A stretch of DNA of 8,382 bases from Alphaproteobacteria bacterium (GTDB lineage Bacteria > Pseudomonadota > Alphaproteobacteria > ATCC43930 > CGMCC-115725), in the NCBI GenBank assembly GCA_017353855.1, contig JAFMSA010000148.1:1-8382 (forward strand). Direction: 5' to 3'. Positions 1 through 6,484 of the stretch are shown in pieces (position 1 is the first letter of the stretch; each line of letters starts with the position of its first letter). The position numbers and the translations under genes are program-made. The notes beneath the pieces are model-generated. The model saw only the letters and a program-made list of their open reading frames with translations. It was not told the origin of the DNA and ran no database searches.

Positions 1-2
1 CG

Positions 3-44
3 ACGGGCAAGACCGCCTACCCCTACGCCGACGCCAGGAAGTAG
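3..44 (+). CDS. C-terminal end of a gene entering from the left edge (partial)
   Basis: Reading from base 3, the plus strand gives 13 sense codons (ending YPYADARK) and then TAG at 42-44. The window cuts off everything upstream, so no family can be assigned. The frame is open to the left edge and the codons are GC-rich at third positions, which fits a genuine C-terminus. Thirteen codons are too few to exclude chance. Confidence 0.3.
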   Translation, partial: TGKTAYPYADARK

Positions 45-221
45 GTGCCCGCAACTGCCCGGGCCCCTGGCGTAACGGCGCGGTGAATGAGCGAGGGCCG
101 CCACGCGCTTTGACATCTGCGGCATTGGCGACATCGACCGCCTCTTTTGGGGCGTCGACGACGTGCTTGTCCATTACGTCAAAGCCGGATCCCTGATTCC
201 CTTCTGCCGAAGTCTGTGTGC

Positions 222-237
222 GTTGACCCGGGTCAAC
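222..237. repeat. Perfect 16-bp palindrome
   Basis: GTTGACCCGGGTCAAC is identical to its reverse complement over all 16 bases, with no loop. Perfect dyads of this size suit a dimeric transcription factor better than a terminator, and no T-run follows. Neither neighbouring gene is clearly placed to be controlled by it, so an operator role is inference only. Confidence 0.45.
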
Positions 238-291
238 CCCGCCATCCGGACGCCATGACTCGATCCATGCCGGTTGCACCGGTTACGCAAA

Positions 292-306
292 GTTCGCGAA
301 GCGAAC
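292..306. repeat. Short inverted repeat GTTCGC-gaa-GCGAAC
   Basis: Two 6-base arms complement each other around a 3-base loop, giving a small GC-rich hairpin 54 bases to the right of the 16-bp palindrome. No T-tract follows on either strand, so it is not a standard intrinsic terminator. It could be a weak operator or chance in GC-rich DNA. Confidence 0.3.
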
Positions 307-363
307 GCGTCGACTATCGCGAAGATAAGGGAGGAGAATCCGGGGTGTCGACAAGGACAGGGT

Positions 364-537
364 TCATCCGGTGCTTGCAGTATCGGGGACGGGTTGTGGT
401 TTCTGGGGCTCCAGCCGATCCAGGACGGCCTTTAAGGCCTGGATCTGAGGCGATTTCGTCTGTGGGTCGAATTCGATGAGCCGGCGCAGCGCCGTGATCA
501 GGACCGCCCGCTCGTTATCGGTAAGGTCTAGCTTCAT
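364..537 (-). CDS. Small conserved-type hypothetical protein, 57 aa
   Basis: The product starts MKLDLTDNERAVL and is a small, soluble, probably helical protein. The pattern is an acidic start (LDLTDNE), a hydrophobic/basic helix (about residues 8-20), a short D/P/S linker, a second helix (about 28-42, IQALKAVLDRLEP) and a proline-rich tail. From memory this matches a family of about 60-residue proteins, common in Bradyrhizobium-type genomes, that begin with an LTDDE-like motif and end in LEP plus prolines; their function is unknown. I chose ATG 537 because that motif begins there. The frame is open to an earlier ATG at 642, but those 35 residues are low-complexity and basic and look untranslated. 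The Shine-Dalgarno is poor: AGG abuts the ATG. A CATATT at 545-550 sits about 7 bases from the start, so a leaderless transcript is possible but unproven. No membrane segment or signal peptide is visible. Confidence 0.68.
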   Translation of the reverse strand: MKLDLTDNERAVLITALRRLIEFDPQTKSPQIQALKAVLDRLEPQKPQPVPDTASTG

Positions 538-642
538 CCTGTCCAATATGGTTCGCACACCACGTGACGTCGAGTGGGGGGAACCCGCGCGCCGCTGTCC
601 GCTCCTGGGGTGGAACTGCCGTTCCTGCCTCGTAGTCTTCAT

Positions 643-1330
643 CGTGAGTAGCCCCTTGGCGGAGAGCCGGTGTAGACGCCGGGATGGCCGGGAACGAAGA
701 ACAAAGCAGACCTGGCGCCGATGATCATTTGATAGCGACCTGCCGCACCATCTCCGTCAAGCTCCTCAAGAACGGCGCCCTCGGTTTCGCTTTTCAGGCA
801 CCTGGTGCCGCCCCGGGCGCCGGAGGAAAGGAGGAAATGCATGACCCCAAATCCGGCAGTTAGCTGCTCCAGACCGTTGCAACAGGTTGAAACGATTTGC
901 GGATTCGGAAAATCAAGCAAACGCAGAGCAGTTAAAGAGAATTTAATTTTTTCAATCGGTTAGGGCTGGGACTGCCGGATTTAGTTAGGATGACCCCTGT
1001 TGCGAGGCAGACGAAGCCCTGGCCCGGTTTCGCCGAAGGCGATGATCATGGCCGGGAAGGAAAGTCCGCGGGTCGGCACCATCAGCGCACGCCTTGCAGT
1101 ACGCTCCCGTTACTACCCCCATGCGATCGTCCGTTGAGCGCAAAAGTGAACGCGTCAGGAACGCCGTAAGGACACTGCGCAAGGGATTGGCGCCGCGAAG
1201 ACCTATTGTTTTGCTCGTTTGTCTACAAGGTCATGAGCCGGCCGGCCATTTCAACGGCAAGACCAGGCAGCTTGCCCCCTGGCGACGCCCGTCCACGCGC
1301 GCAGAGTGGATCACGTCGTGCAACGCCAGG
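643..1330. other. Gene-poor stretch downstream of hyuB
   Basis: Apart from the small ORF at 841-963, no supportable gene is visible on either strand. Several frames of 60-90 codons are open by GC bias but have no recognisable motif and an implausible composition rich in Arg, Ser and Pro. Bases 930-960 are noticeably AT-rich against the surroundings. ATGATCAT occurs at 721-728 and again at 1042-1049. The hyuB 3' end (minus strand) runs into this region. A bulged stem at 1263-1282 (CCA/TGG and GGCA/TGCC arms) lies downstream of hyuB but has no T-run, so I do not call it a terminator. Confidence 0.5.
841..963 (+). CDS. Possible 40-aa small protein with a strong ribosome-binding site
   Basis: This frame starts MTPNPAVSCSRPL, is basic near its end (KSSKRRAVK) and stops at TAG 961-963. 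I recognise no family. The case for translation is the leader: AAAGGAGG at 827-834 lies six bases before the ATG, with a second GGAGG at 822-826, the best Shine-Dalgarno on the plus strand of this part of the window. The coding end is AT-rich (about 930-960) and unlike the neighbours, which could mean foreign DNA, a gene remnant or non-coding sequence. It has two cysteines and no membrane segment. It could also be the 5' end of a decayed longer gene. Confidence is low because 40 codons can stay open by chance. Confidence 0.28.
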   Translation: MTPNPAVSCSRPLQQVETICGFGKSSKRRAVKENLIFSIG

Positions 1331-3052
1331 CTAACCGTGCGCGCCAACATTTGAGGAGCCCTCCTGCTCGCGGGTAACGTACCCGTCAGCACGGTCCTCG
1401 CGCACGAGCGCGTGATCCCGGCCCGTCGGCGGGCCGTAGCCGCCGGAGCCGGGCGCTTCCACGACGAGGCGGGCACCGGCGGGCGCGCGAAACGATCCCT
1501 TGCCGTTGATCTGCCGCACGGCGCCGTCCGGGAGCTCGAGCCAAAGCCGCATCGGCCCGCCGGTAAAGCCGCCCGCGAGGCCAAATGGCGGGGTGATCGT
1601 GCGTTCGCAGCACACGGCGGCGTGCGCCTCGTGCCCCAGTACCCGCCAGACGCGACGCGCGCCGAGCCCACCCCGCCAAGTGCCGGCGCCCCCCGAGTCG
1701 GGGACCAGCGAATATTCCTCGATCCTTAGTGGGAAAGCCATTTCGAGCATTTCGACCGGCGTGTTCATCATGTTGCTGGTGGTGCTCGCGACGGCATTGA
1801 TGCCGTCCTTGCCCGGCCGGGCGCCGAAACCGCCCTTCAACGACTCATAGCTGACGTAGCGCTCGCCGCTTCGCGGGTCGATGCCTCCAAAGGTCACGAC
1901 GGCGGAAGTGCCCTGCGAGGCGGCCATGACGTTGTCCGCGCAGATCTGAAACATCGCCGCCATCACCATGTCGGCGACGCGGTGCGAGACCTCGTGATTG
2001 GCGTACACTACCGGCGCCGGCGGCTGCGCGTTCACGACCGAGCCTGGTGGCGCGGTCACCGTTACCGGGCGCCAGCAACCGGAATTCGGCGGAATGAGGC
2101 TCTGTGGATCGGCGATCATTTTCAACGCGCAATAGACACCCGATGCTGTCACCGTCAGCGGCGCATTCATCGGACCGGACACCTGCCCGTCCGACCCGGC
2201 AAAGTCGGCGGTGATCTCCTCGCCGCGTTTGCGGATCGTGAGCTTGACCGTGAACGGTTCGTCGAACTCCGCCCCCGGCTCGATCACGCCGTCACCATCG
2301 AGAAGGTCCTCGAAGCTCGCCTCGCCATCGGGCAGGCGGCCGAGCGCTGCGCGCATCATTTGCTCGGAATAGTCGAGCACCTCGTCCATGATCCGCAGCA
2401 ATTCCTCGGCACCGTATTTCCCCGCCAACGCCTCGAGCCGCTGTGCGCCGCGTCGGTTTGCGGCGATCTGAGCGCGGAGATCGCCCTGGCGCTCGGCAGG
2501 TGTGCGCACATTGGCGAAGATGATGCGCTCGATGTCGGGATCGGGCTGGCCATTCCTGTACAGCCGCACCGGTGGCAGTCGCAGACCCTCGCCATAGATC
2601 TCGGTGACCGCTCCGTAGCTGCCGGGTGTCGCGCTGCCAATATCGGGCCAATGCGCGCGCACGCAACCAAAACCTAACAGCTGATCGCGCAGAAAGGCAG
2701 GAGCCACCACATTGACGTCCGGCAAATGCGAGCCGCCATTATAAGGGTCGTTGTGGATGTATACATCGCCCGGTTCGACCACTGGGAACGCGGCGATTAC
2801 GGCGCGCACTGCATCCGGCATCGAGCCGAGATGTATTGGCAGATCCGGCCCTTGCGCCACCATATTTCCGCGTGCATCGAAGATCCCGCACGAATAGTCG
2901 CCGGCGACCTTGAGCAACGGCGAATAGGCGGTCTTAGCGAGCACGATCTTCATTTCCTCGGCCGCGGAATAGAGGGCGTTTTTGACGACCTCGAAGCGGG
3001 CGGGGTCTGTCTTTCTCCGCAGCCCTGGTACCCCAAGCAACGTATCGGGCAT
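1331..3052 (-). CDS. hyuB: Hydantoinase B / N-methylhydantoinase B subunit
   Basis: This is the 573-aa beta-type subunit of an ATP-dependent hydantoinase/5-oxoprolinase-family enzyme, acting in the cytoplasm with HyuA to open a cyclic amide (or, in acetone- or acetophenone-carboxylase relatives, to carboxylate a ketone). The hydantoinase_B domain fills nearly the whole chain (about residues 15-530). Visible family signatures are MVAQGPDLPIHLGSMP (64-79), HNDPYNGGSHLPDV (100-113), a DFAGSD-type motif in the middle, and the glycine-rich PDSGGAGTWRGGLG segment followed by a GSGGYGPP tail. Length is normal and the frame is unbroken. ATG 3052 is supported by AGGAGG at 3059-3064, six bases upstream. 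That Shine-Dalgarno overlaps the last codons and stop of hyuA, so translation is probably coupled. The exact substrate cannot be read from the sequence. No transporter, racemase or carbamoylase gene is adjacent in the window. Confidence 0.93.
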   Translation of the reverse strand: MPDTLLGVPGLRRKTDPARFEVVKNALYSAAEEMKIVLAKTAYSPLLKVAGDYSCGIFDARGNMVAQGPDLPIHLGSMPDAVRAVIAAFPVVEPGDVYIHNDPYNGGSHLPDVNVVAPAFLRDQLLGFGCVRAHWPDIGSATPGSYGAVTEIYGEGLRLPPVRLYRNGQPDPDIERIIFANVRTPAERQGDLRAQIAANRRGAQRLEALAGKYGAEELLRIMDEVLDYSEQMMRAALGRLPDGEASFEDLLDGDGVIEPGAEFDEPFTVKLTIRKRGEEITADFAGSDGQVSGPMNAPLTVTASGVYCALKMIADPQSLIPPNSGCWRPVTVTAPPGSVVNAQPPAPVVYANHEVSHRVADMVMAAMFQICADNVMAASQGTSAVVTFGGIDPRSGERYVSYESLKGGFGARPGKDGINAVASTTSNMMNTPVEMLEMAFPLRIEEYSLVPDSGGAGTWRGGLGARRVWRVLGHEAHAAVCCERTITPPFGLAGGFTGGPMRLWLELPDGAVRQINGKGSFRAPAGARLVVEAPGSGGYGPPTGRDHALVREDRADGYVTREQEGSSNVGAHG

Positions 3053-3055
3053 GGC

Positions 3056-5128
3056 TCACCTCCTGCGAAGCCGAATATAGCCGCCGCCATCGACGCAGGC
3101 GATCCAGCCAGGTGGTATAACGATCGTCGAGTCCAGCGCCTCGAGGATTGCCGGACCGGCGAGACGGTGGTCAACCGTCAACTCATCGCGCTGATGCACG
3201 GGGGTAGTGGCAAAGCCCGTCTCGGCAAACCAGACTTCGCGCGCCCGGCGGCGAGCAGGTGCGGCCCCTCCGGGAAGCCGTCCCAGCTGCAATCCGGGGA
3301 GGCGGCCAACAGCGGTAAGCCTGAGCGTGACGAGCTCTACCGCCTCCACGGCAGTGGCGTGCCCGTAGGTCTGGTGGTGCTTTTCGTGGAAATTGCTCGC
3401 GAGCGCATCGAGGCTGGCGCGCGACATCGGGCCGGCCGCGAGCGGTACGGTCAGCTCGTAGGCTTGACGCCGATATCGCACGTCGGCCGCACGCAGCAGT
3501 ACCCGCCGCTCGGACGGAATCCCCGCTGCGGCGAGCATGTCCGAGGCGGTAGCTTCCATGTCCGCGAGCACAGCGGCAACGCGAGCCGGATCGAGCATCG
3601 CCAAATCCGCATAGAGGGTACGAGAGTAATCGCGCTTCACATCGCTCGCGACAACCCCGATTGCGGAGAACGCGCCCGGGGCGGGCGGCACGATGATCTC
3701 CGGGATTAGCAGATCGGCCGCGAGCGCAGCCGCATGCACCGGACCCGCACCGCCAAACGCGATCAACGCGAATTCGCGCGGGTCGCGTCCGCGCTCAATC
3801 GAAACGATGCGTAAGGCTTCGGCCATATTGGCATTGACGATCTCGACGATCCGTGCTGCCGCTTCGGGAATGGCGAGTCCGAGCGGATCGGCGACCCGCC
3901 TGATCGCCGCTTCCGCCGCCGCCAGGTCGATCCTCAGCGCGCCCCCGAGCAGCGCTTCACGGTCAAGATAACCGAGCACGACATCGGCGTCGGTGACCGT
4001 CGCCTCCATGCCGCCGCGACCATAGGCAGCAGGCCCCGGATCCGCGCCCGCGCTCTTCGGGCCGACCTTTAGTGCTCCTCCCTGGTCGACCCAGGCGATG
4101 CTGCCTCCCCCCGCACTGACCTCGGCGAGATCAATGACTGGCACCCGGATGGGATGCCCAGTGCCGTGCAGCCACCGCTTCGAGTGCCCCGCGCCCCCGA
4201 CTTCGTATTCGGCGGTCACGGCAATCTCGCCGCCGGCGATAAGGCTCGCTTTCGCGGTCGTCCCGCCCATGTCGAACGAAATGAGGTCCGGCAATTCCAG
4301 CTCCTTGCCGACCAGCGCAGCAGCGATGACGCCCGCCGCCGGCCCGGACTCGACTGTCATCGCCGGCATGCGCAGCGCTTCGGCAACATCAAACATGCCG
4401 CCGCTCGAACCCATTACGAGGAGCCGCGGCAGGCCAAGGTCTGACATCGTGCCCTGCAACCGGTCCAGATAGCGGGTGAGCAGCGGCCCGACATAGGCGC
4501 ATACCGCTGTCGTGCTGGCGCGCTCAAACTCGCGGATTTCCGGCAGCACCTCGCAGGAAAGATAGACGCCGACCCCCGGCAGCGCCTGCCGTAACCGCTC
4601 GCCTACCCGCCGTTCGTGTGCGTCGTTGAGGAACGAGAACAGAAACGACACCGCGACGGTGTCGAGCCCGGCTTCGCGGATTGCGGCGATGACCGCGTCG
4701 ACGTCGCCCTCGTCGAGCGGAACAGCTACTTTCCCTTGCGCATCAATGCGCTCGGCGATCTCGTAACGCCAGCGGCGCGGCACCAGTACCGCCGGGGCGT
4801 CCTGAAAAAGGTCATAGAGATCGGTCCGGGAGGATCGGCGCAGTTCGAGGACGTCGCGGAAGCCGCGTGTCGTCACGAACCCCGTTTTGGCGCCATTCTT
4901 CTCAAGCAGCGCGTTGGTAACGACTGTCGTTGCATGCGACAGCCGTGACACCGCCGCCGGCGGGACACCGTACCGCGCCAGCCCTTCCCGAAGTCCGGAG
5001 GTTACCCCTTCGGTGAAGTCCCGCGTCGTCGTAGGGACCTTGGCGATGCCGATGCTGCCGGTTTCCTCATCGATCAATGCTACGTCGGTGAAGGTCCCGC
5101 CGATATCGACCCCGACCCGCCATCCCAT
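3056..5128 (-). CDS. hyuA: Hydantoinase A / N-methylhydantoinase A (ATP-dependent) subunit
   Basis: This 690-aa ATP-binding subunit pairs with HyuB. Domains in order are hydantoinase A N-terminal (about 5-180), hydantoinase A core of the ASKHA fold (about 200-490) and C-terminal domain (about 505-685). Landmarks are the phosphate loop VGVDIGGTFTD (5-15), SHATTVVTNALLE (64-76), ESGPAAGV (260-267), the second loop SFDMGGTTAK (284-293), EVSAGGGSIAW (336-346), GPKSAGADPGPAAYGRGG (356-373), AFGGAGPVHA (457-466), FHEKHHQTYGH (580-590) and GPAILEALDSTIVIPPGW (658-675). All look intact and the length is typical. I chose ATG 5128 because GAGAGG (5136-5141) lies seven bases upstream; an in-frame GTG at 5143 is possible but has no better site. 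It is the first gene of a two-gene operon with hyuB, two bases apart. Relatives include 5-oxoprolinase and acetone/acetophenone carboxylase alpha subunits, so the substrate is not fixed by sequence. Confidence 0.93.
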   Translation of the reverse strand: MGWRVGVDIGGTFTDVALIDEETGSIGIAKVPTTTRDFTEGVTSGLREGLARYGVPPAAVSRLSHATTVVTNALLEKNGAKTGFVTTRGFRDVLELRRSSRTDLYDLFQDAPAVLVPRRWRYEIAERIDAQGKVAVPLDEGDVDAVIAAIREAGLDTVAVSFLFSFLNDAHERRVGERLRQALPGVGVYLSCEVLPEIREFERASTTAVCAYVGPLLTRYLDRLQGTMSDLGLPRLLVMGSSGGMFDVAEALRMPAMTVESGPAAGVIAAALVGKELELPDLISFDMGGTTAKASLIAGGEIAVTAEYEVGGAGHSKRWLHGTGHPIRVPVIDLAEVSAGGGSIAWVDQGGALKVGPKSAGADPGPAAYGRGGMEATVTDADVVLGYLDREALLGGALRIDLAAAEAAIRRVADPLGLAIPEAAARIVEIVNANMAEALRIVSIERGRDPREFALIAFGGAGPVHAAALAADLLIPEIIVPPAPGAFSAIGVVASDVKRDYSRTLYADLAMLDPARVAAVLADMEATASDMLAAAGIPSERRVLLRAADVRYRRQAYELTVPLAAGPMSRASLDALASNFHEKHHQTYGHATAVEAVELVTLRLTAVGRLPGLQLGRLPGGAAPARRRAREVWFAETGFATTPVHQRDELTVDHRLAGPAILEALDSTIVIPPGWIACVDGGGYIRLRRR
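3059..3064 (-). promoter_or_regulatory. Shine-Dalgarno of hyuB inside the hyuA 3' end
   Basis: AGGAGG on the minus strand lies six bases before the hyuB ATG. It forms the final two arginine codons of hyuA, whose TGA (3056-3058) falls in the spacer. Ribosomes finishing hyuA therefore sit on the hyuB initiation site, a layout that supports translational coupling and equal subunit output. Confidence 0.8.
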
Positions 5129-5457
5129 CTGCGAACCTCTCACTCTGGCACTCCGGTTTGAACCACGCTATTCGCTCAAAATCTCGTCTGCCGATGAAAT
5201 ATCGCTCTCGACAACATCGGGAAGGGCCATTCAGGGTATCAAAAGAACCGGCCGGCAAGCGATCAGGCTTCGGGCCAAGCAGGACGGTTTCAAGTGGCGC
5301 TTATCGGCAACGCATGTGCACAAAAAAGGGCACTCACCTCACAAGGCGACACCGTGCGGGTAGCGGAAAGGCTGACGTGCGCCCGGTGCCGCCTGGACGC
5401 GCAGCTTGCGCGAGATCACGCCCCAGCTGAAACTCAGCCGGTATCGGCAAAAGCCTT
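5129..5457. other. Leader region upstream of hyuA, no gene seen
   Basis: This stretch separates the hyuA start from the amidohydrolase remnant and must hold the hyuA promoter. I see the hyuA Shine-Dalgarno (5136-5141) but no convincing -35/-10 pair; a minus-strand TTGATA with a poor -10 is the nearest match. A short A-run at about 5321-5326 has only a 4-bp flanking stem and is not called a terminator. The open frames here carry no recognisable motifs. Confidence 0.5.
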
Positions 5458-5533
5458 TCAGGAGATCGCGCGGGCCAGGTTGATCGTCGCCTGAACATCC
5501 TCGGTCGCCGGTGCGGAAACGCCGAATGGATCT

Positions 5534-5608
5534 GAGCCTGACCCGGATTGGGTCATTCTGCCGGAGGTTCTGGAGGAGTTGCAAATTGTAGCGGCGCGAG
5601 GCGACATT
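5534..5608 (+). other. Inverted internal block of the amidohydrolase
   Basis: On the plus strand this segment translates as EPDPDWVILPEVLEEL followed by QIVAARG and then stops at 5609. In COG3618-type amidohydrolases, as I remember them, an EPDPDW-x-x-x-P-x-V-L-x-x-L-x-x-(L/V)-A-x-x-G block comes just after the VGVRHLI strand. That is exactly the point where the minus-strand remnant loses resemblance. Its family-specific spacing, with codons open in this frame only between stops, makes a local inversion the simplest reading. A separate plus-strand fragment inserted here is the alternative. Confidence 0.6.
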
Positions 5609-5868
5609 TAATTCTAACTGGCGAAACCAAAGCCGGTTCTTCGGTTCGTTCGTCCAGCACTCGCTCAGCCTGGCTCGGATCCGCGTGCGGGATCCAGCCG
5701 ACCAAGCCCATCGAATCATGGACGCGAGCATTGGCCAAGCAGTTTTCGACCAGACCATCCGCCGCCGCGATCGTCACGGTGGAATGGACGCCGGCTGCTT
5801 TGAGTTCGGGCATTAGCTCGTTTGGCCGAAACGAACGCCGCAGCGTTTGGAGTGCCGGGTCGCCCGCA

Positions 5869-5878
5869 TACGGTACGG
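5869..5878. repeat. 5-bp tandem duplication causing a frameshift
   Basis: TACGG occurs twice in direct tandem (5869-5873 and 5874-5878). With one copy removed, the minus strand reads through as WMEAAPYAGDPALQTLRR without interruption, joining the two halves of the amidohydrolase. Replication slippage is the likely cause. A sequencing or assembly error is possible but would not explain the other damage to the gene. Confidence 0.75.
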
Positions 5879-5962
5879 CGCCGCCTCCATCCACGACGTC
5901 TGGTGGGTTCCATAGGTCCAGAAGCGGTGATGTGCGTCGACAAAGAGGCTCATCAGCACCAT

Positions 5963-6484
5963 GAGAGTTCCATCCCCCTTCCGTCTATCCGGAAAATCGC
6001 GCTCGGCCAAATGCACTTTCCTCGCACTATGCCGAACCGAAGGTAGCCACGTCTCGCATCGAGTCCCGCCTGGCTGATCAGCCGTGCCTGCGTCTCCAAC
6101 CGCAACAGCAGCCTACCTCAAGGCCCTGACGATCACACGGTCAACGGCATCTTCAAGGTTGGCGATTGAAAGACGCTTGCCTCGACGAATAGCGTAGGCA
6201 GTTGGGCAACCCCTTCAAGCGGCTGAGCAGACCCCGCCTGCCGTCGTCGAGACCGGACTGCCGGGTTTTCGCGACGGCCCCACGGAAGTGTTCGCCGGCC
6301 GCTTGGGGCCACAACCTAAAGCGACTATCCGCCCCTTCATGCCGGTGACGGCAGCGTCCCCAATGGCGTCAAAAAACAACGGACGCGGTTGCAAAATGTA
6401 TCCGGGCGCGCGACCCTCCCCGAGCTATCCAGGCCGTTCGGCTAAACTCGCTTTTGTATTAACAAGCTTTCCCCGGCGCGATAG
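5963..6484. other. Divergent intergenic region, no gene assigned
   Basis: This region lies between the leftward amidohydrolase remnant and the rightward copper operon. No frame shows a family motif. A minus-strand 33-codon frame (6113-6214) ends with a protein-like stretch, RLSIANLEDAVDRVIVRALR, and may be the tail of a decayed gene. The copper-operon promoter should sit near the right end; a plus-strand TATTAA at 6457-6462 could be a -10, but the spaced -35 is poor and no copper-regulator operator such as a CueR-type dyad is visible. Confidence 0.45.

Larger units (their letters stand above)
45..363. other. Non-coding stretch with two short dyads
   Basis: I find no convincing gene here. The open frames lack family resemblance. 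The stretch holds a perfect 16-bp palindrome (222-237) and a 6-bp inverted repeat with a 3-base loop (292-306). A purine-rich AAGGGAGGAG at 327-336 precedes a GTG, but the ORF behind it lies antisense to the small gene at 364-537 and is not accepted. Confidence 0.5.
5458..5962 (-). pseudogene. Broken metal-dependent amidohydrolase (COG3618-like TIM barrel)
   Basis: The 5' part reads from ATG 5962: residues 7-15 are FVDAHHRFW, the amidohydrolase first-strand motif (family form DAHHHFW), then WTYGTHQTSWMEAAPY. The frame then breaks and continues one frame over with PYAGDPALQTLRRSF, ELKAAGVHSTVTIAAAD and GLVGWIPHADPSQAERVLDE, ending near EEPALV (about 5618), where the family normally continues G-V-R-H-L. 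Deleting one copy of a tandem TACGG at 5869-5878 rejoins the frames. The expected next block (EPDPDW...) is present but reads on the plus strand at 5534-5608. A minus-strand fragment at 5458-5556 (contains GSDPFGVSAPATEDV) could be the distal GSD-motif end of the same gene, but that is weak. The barrel normally needs about 280 residues and only about 120 can be traced. The second His of the HxH metal pair is Arg. It was probably once part of a catabolic cluster with hyuAB. Family call is confident; boundaries are approximate. Confidence 0.8.

Noticed and set aside
345..479. Plus-strand 45-codon ORF with GTG start after a strong AAGGGAGGAG
   Set aside because: It lies mostly antisense to the conserved-type 57-aa gene at 364-537, has no family resemblance and has the Arg/Gly/Pro-rich composition of a GC-driven shadow frame. 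The Shine-Dalgarno is real as sequence but may be coincidental.
538..642. N-terminal extension of the small minus-strand protein to an ATG at 642
   Set aside because: The 35 extra residues are basic and low in complexity, while family-like sequence begins exactly at the internal ATG 537.
639..920. Minus-strand 93-codon ORF
   Set aside because: No recognisable motif, no supportive Shine-Dalgarno, a Gly/Arg/Ser-rich composition, and it overlaps the plus-strand small ORF that has a far better leader.
1263..1282. Stem-loop downstream of hyuB as a terminator
   Set aside because: The stem needs a three-base bulge and no T-run follows on the minus strand.
1982..2677. Long plus-strand ORF (231 codons) opposite hyuB, and similar ones opposite hyuA
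   Set aside because: These are antisense shadows of strongly coding GC-rich genes and show no family motif.
5316..5334. A-run with flanking GTGC/GCAC near the hyuA leader as a terminator
   Set aside because: Only a 4-bp stem, and the run lies within the loop rather than after the stem.
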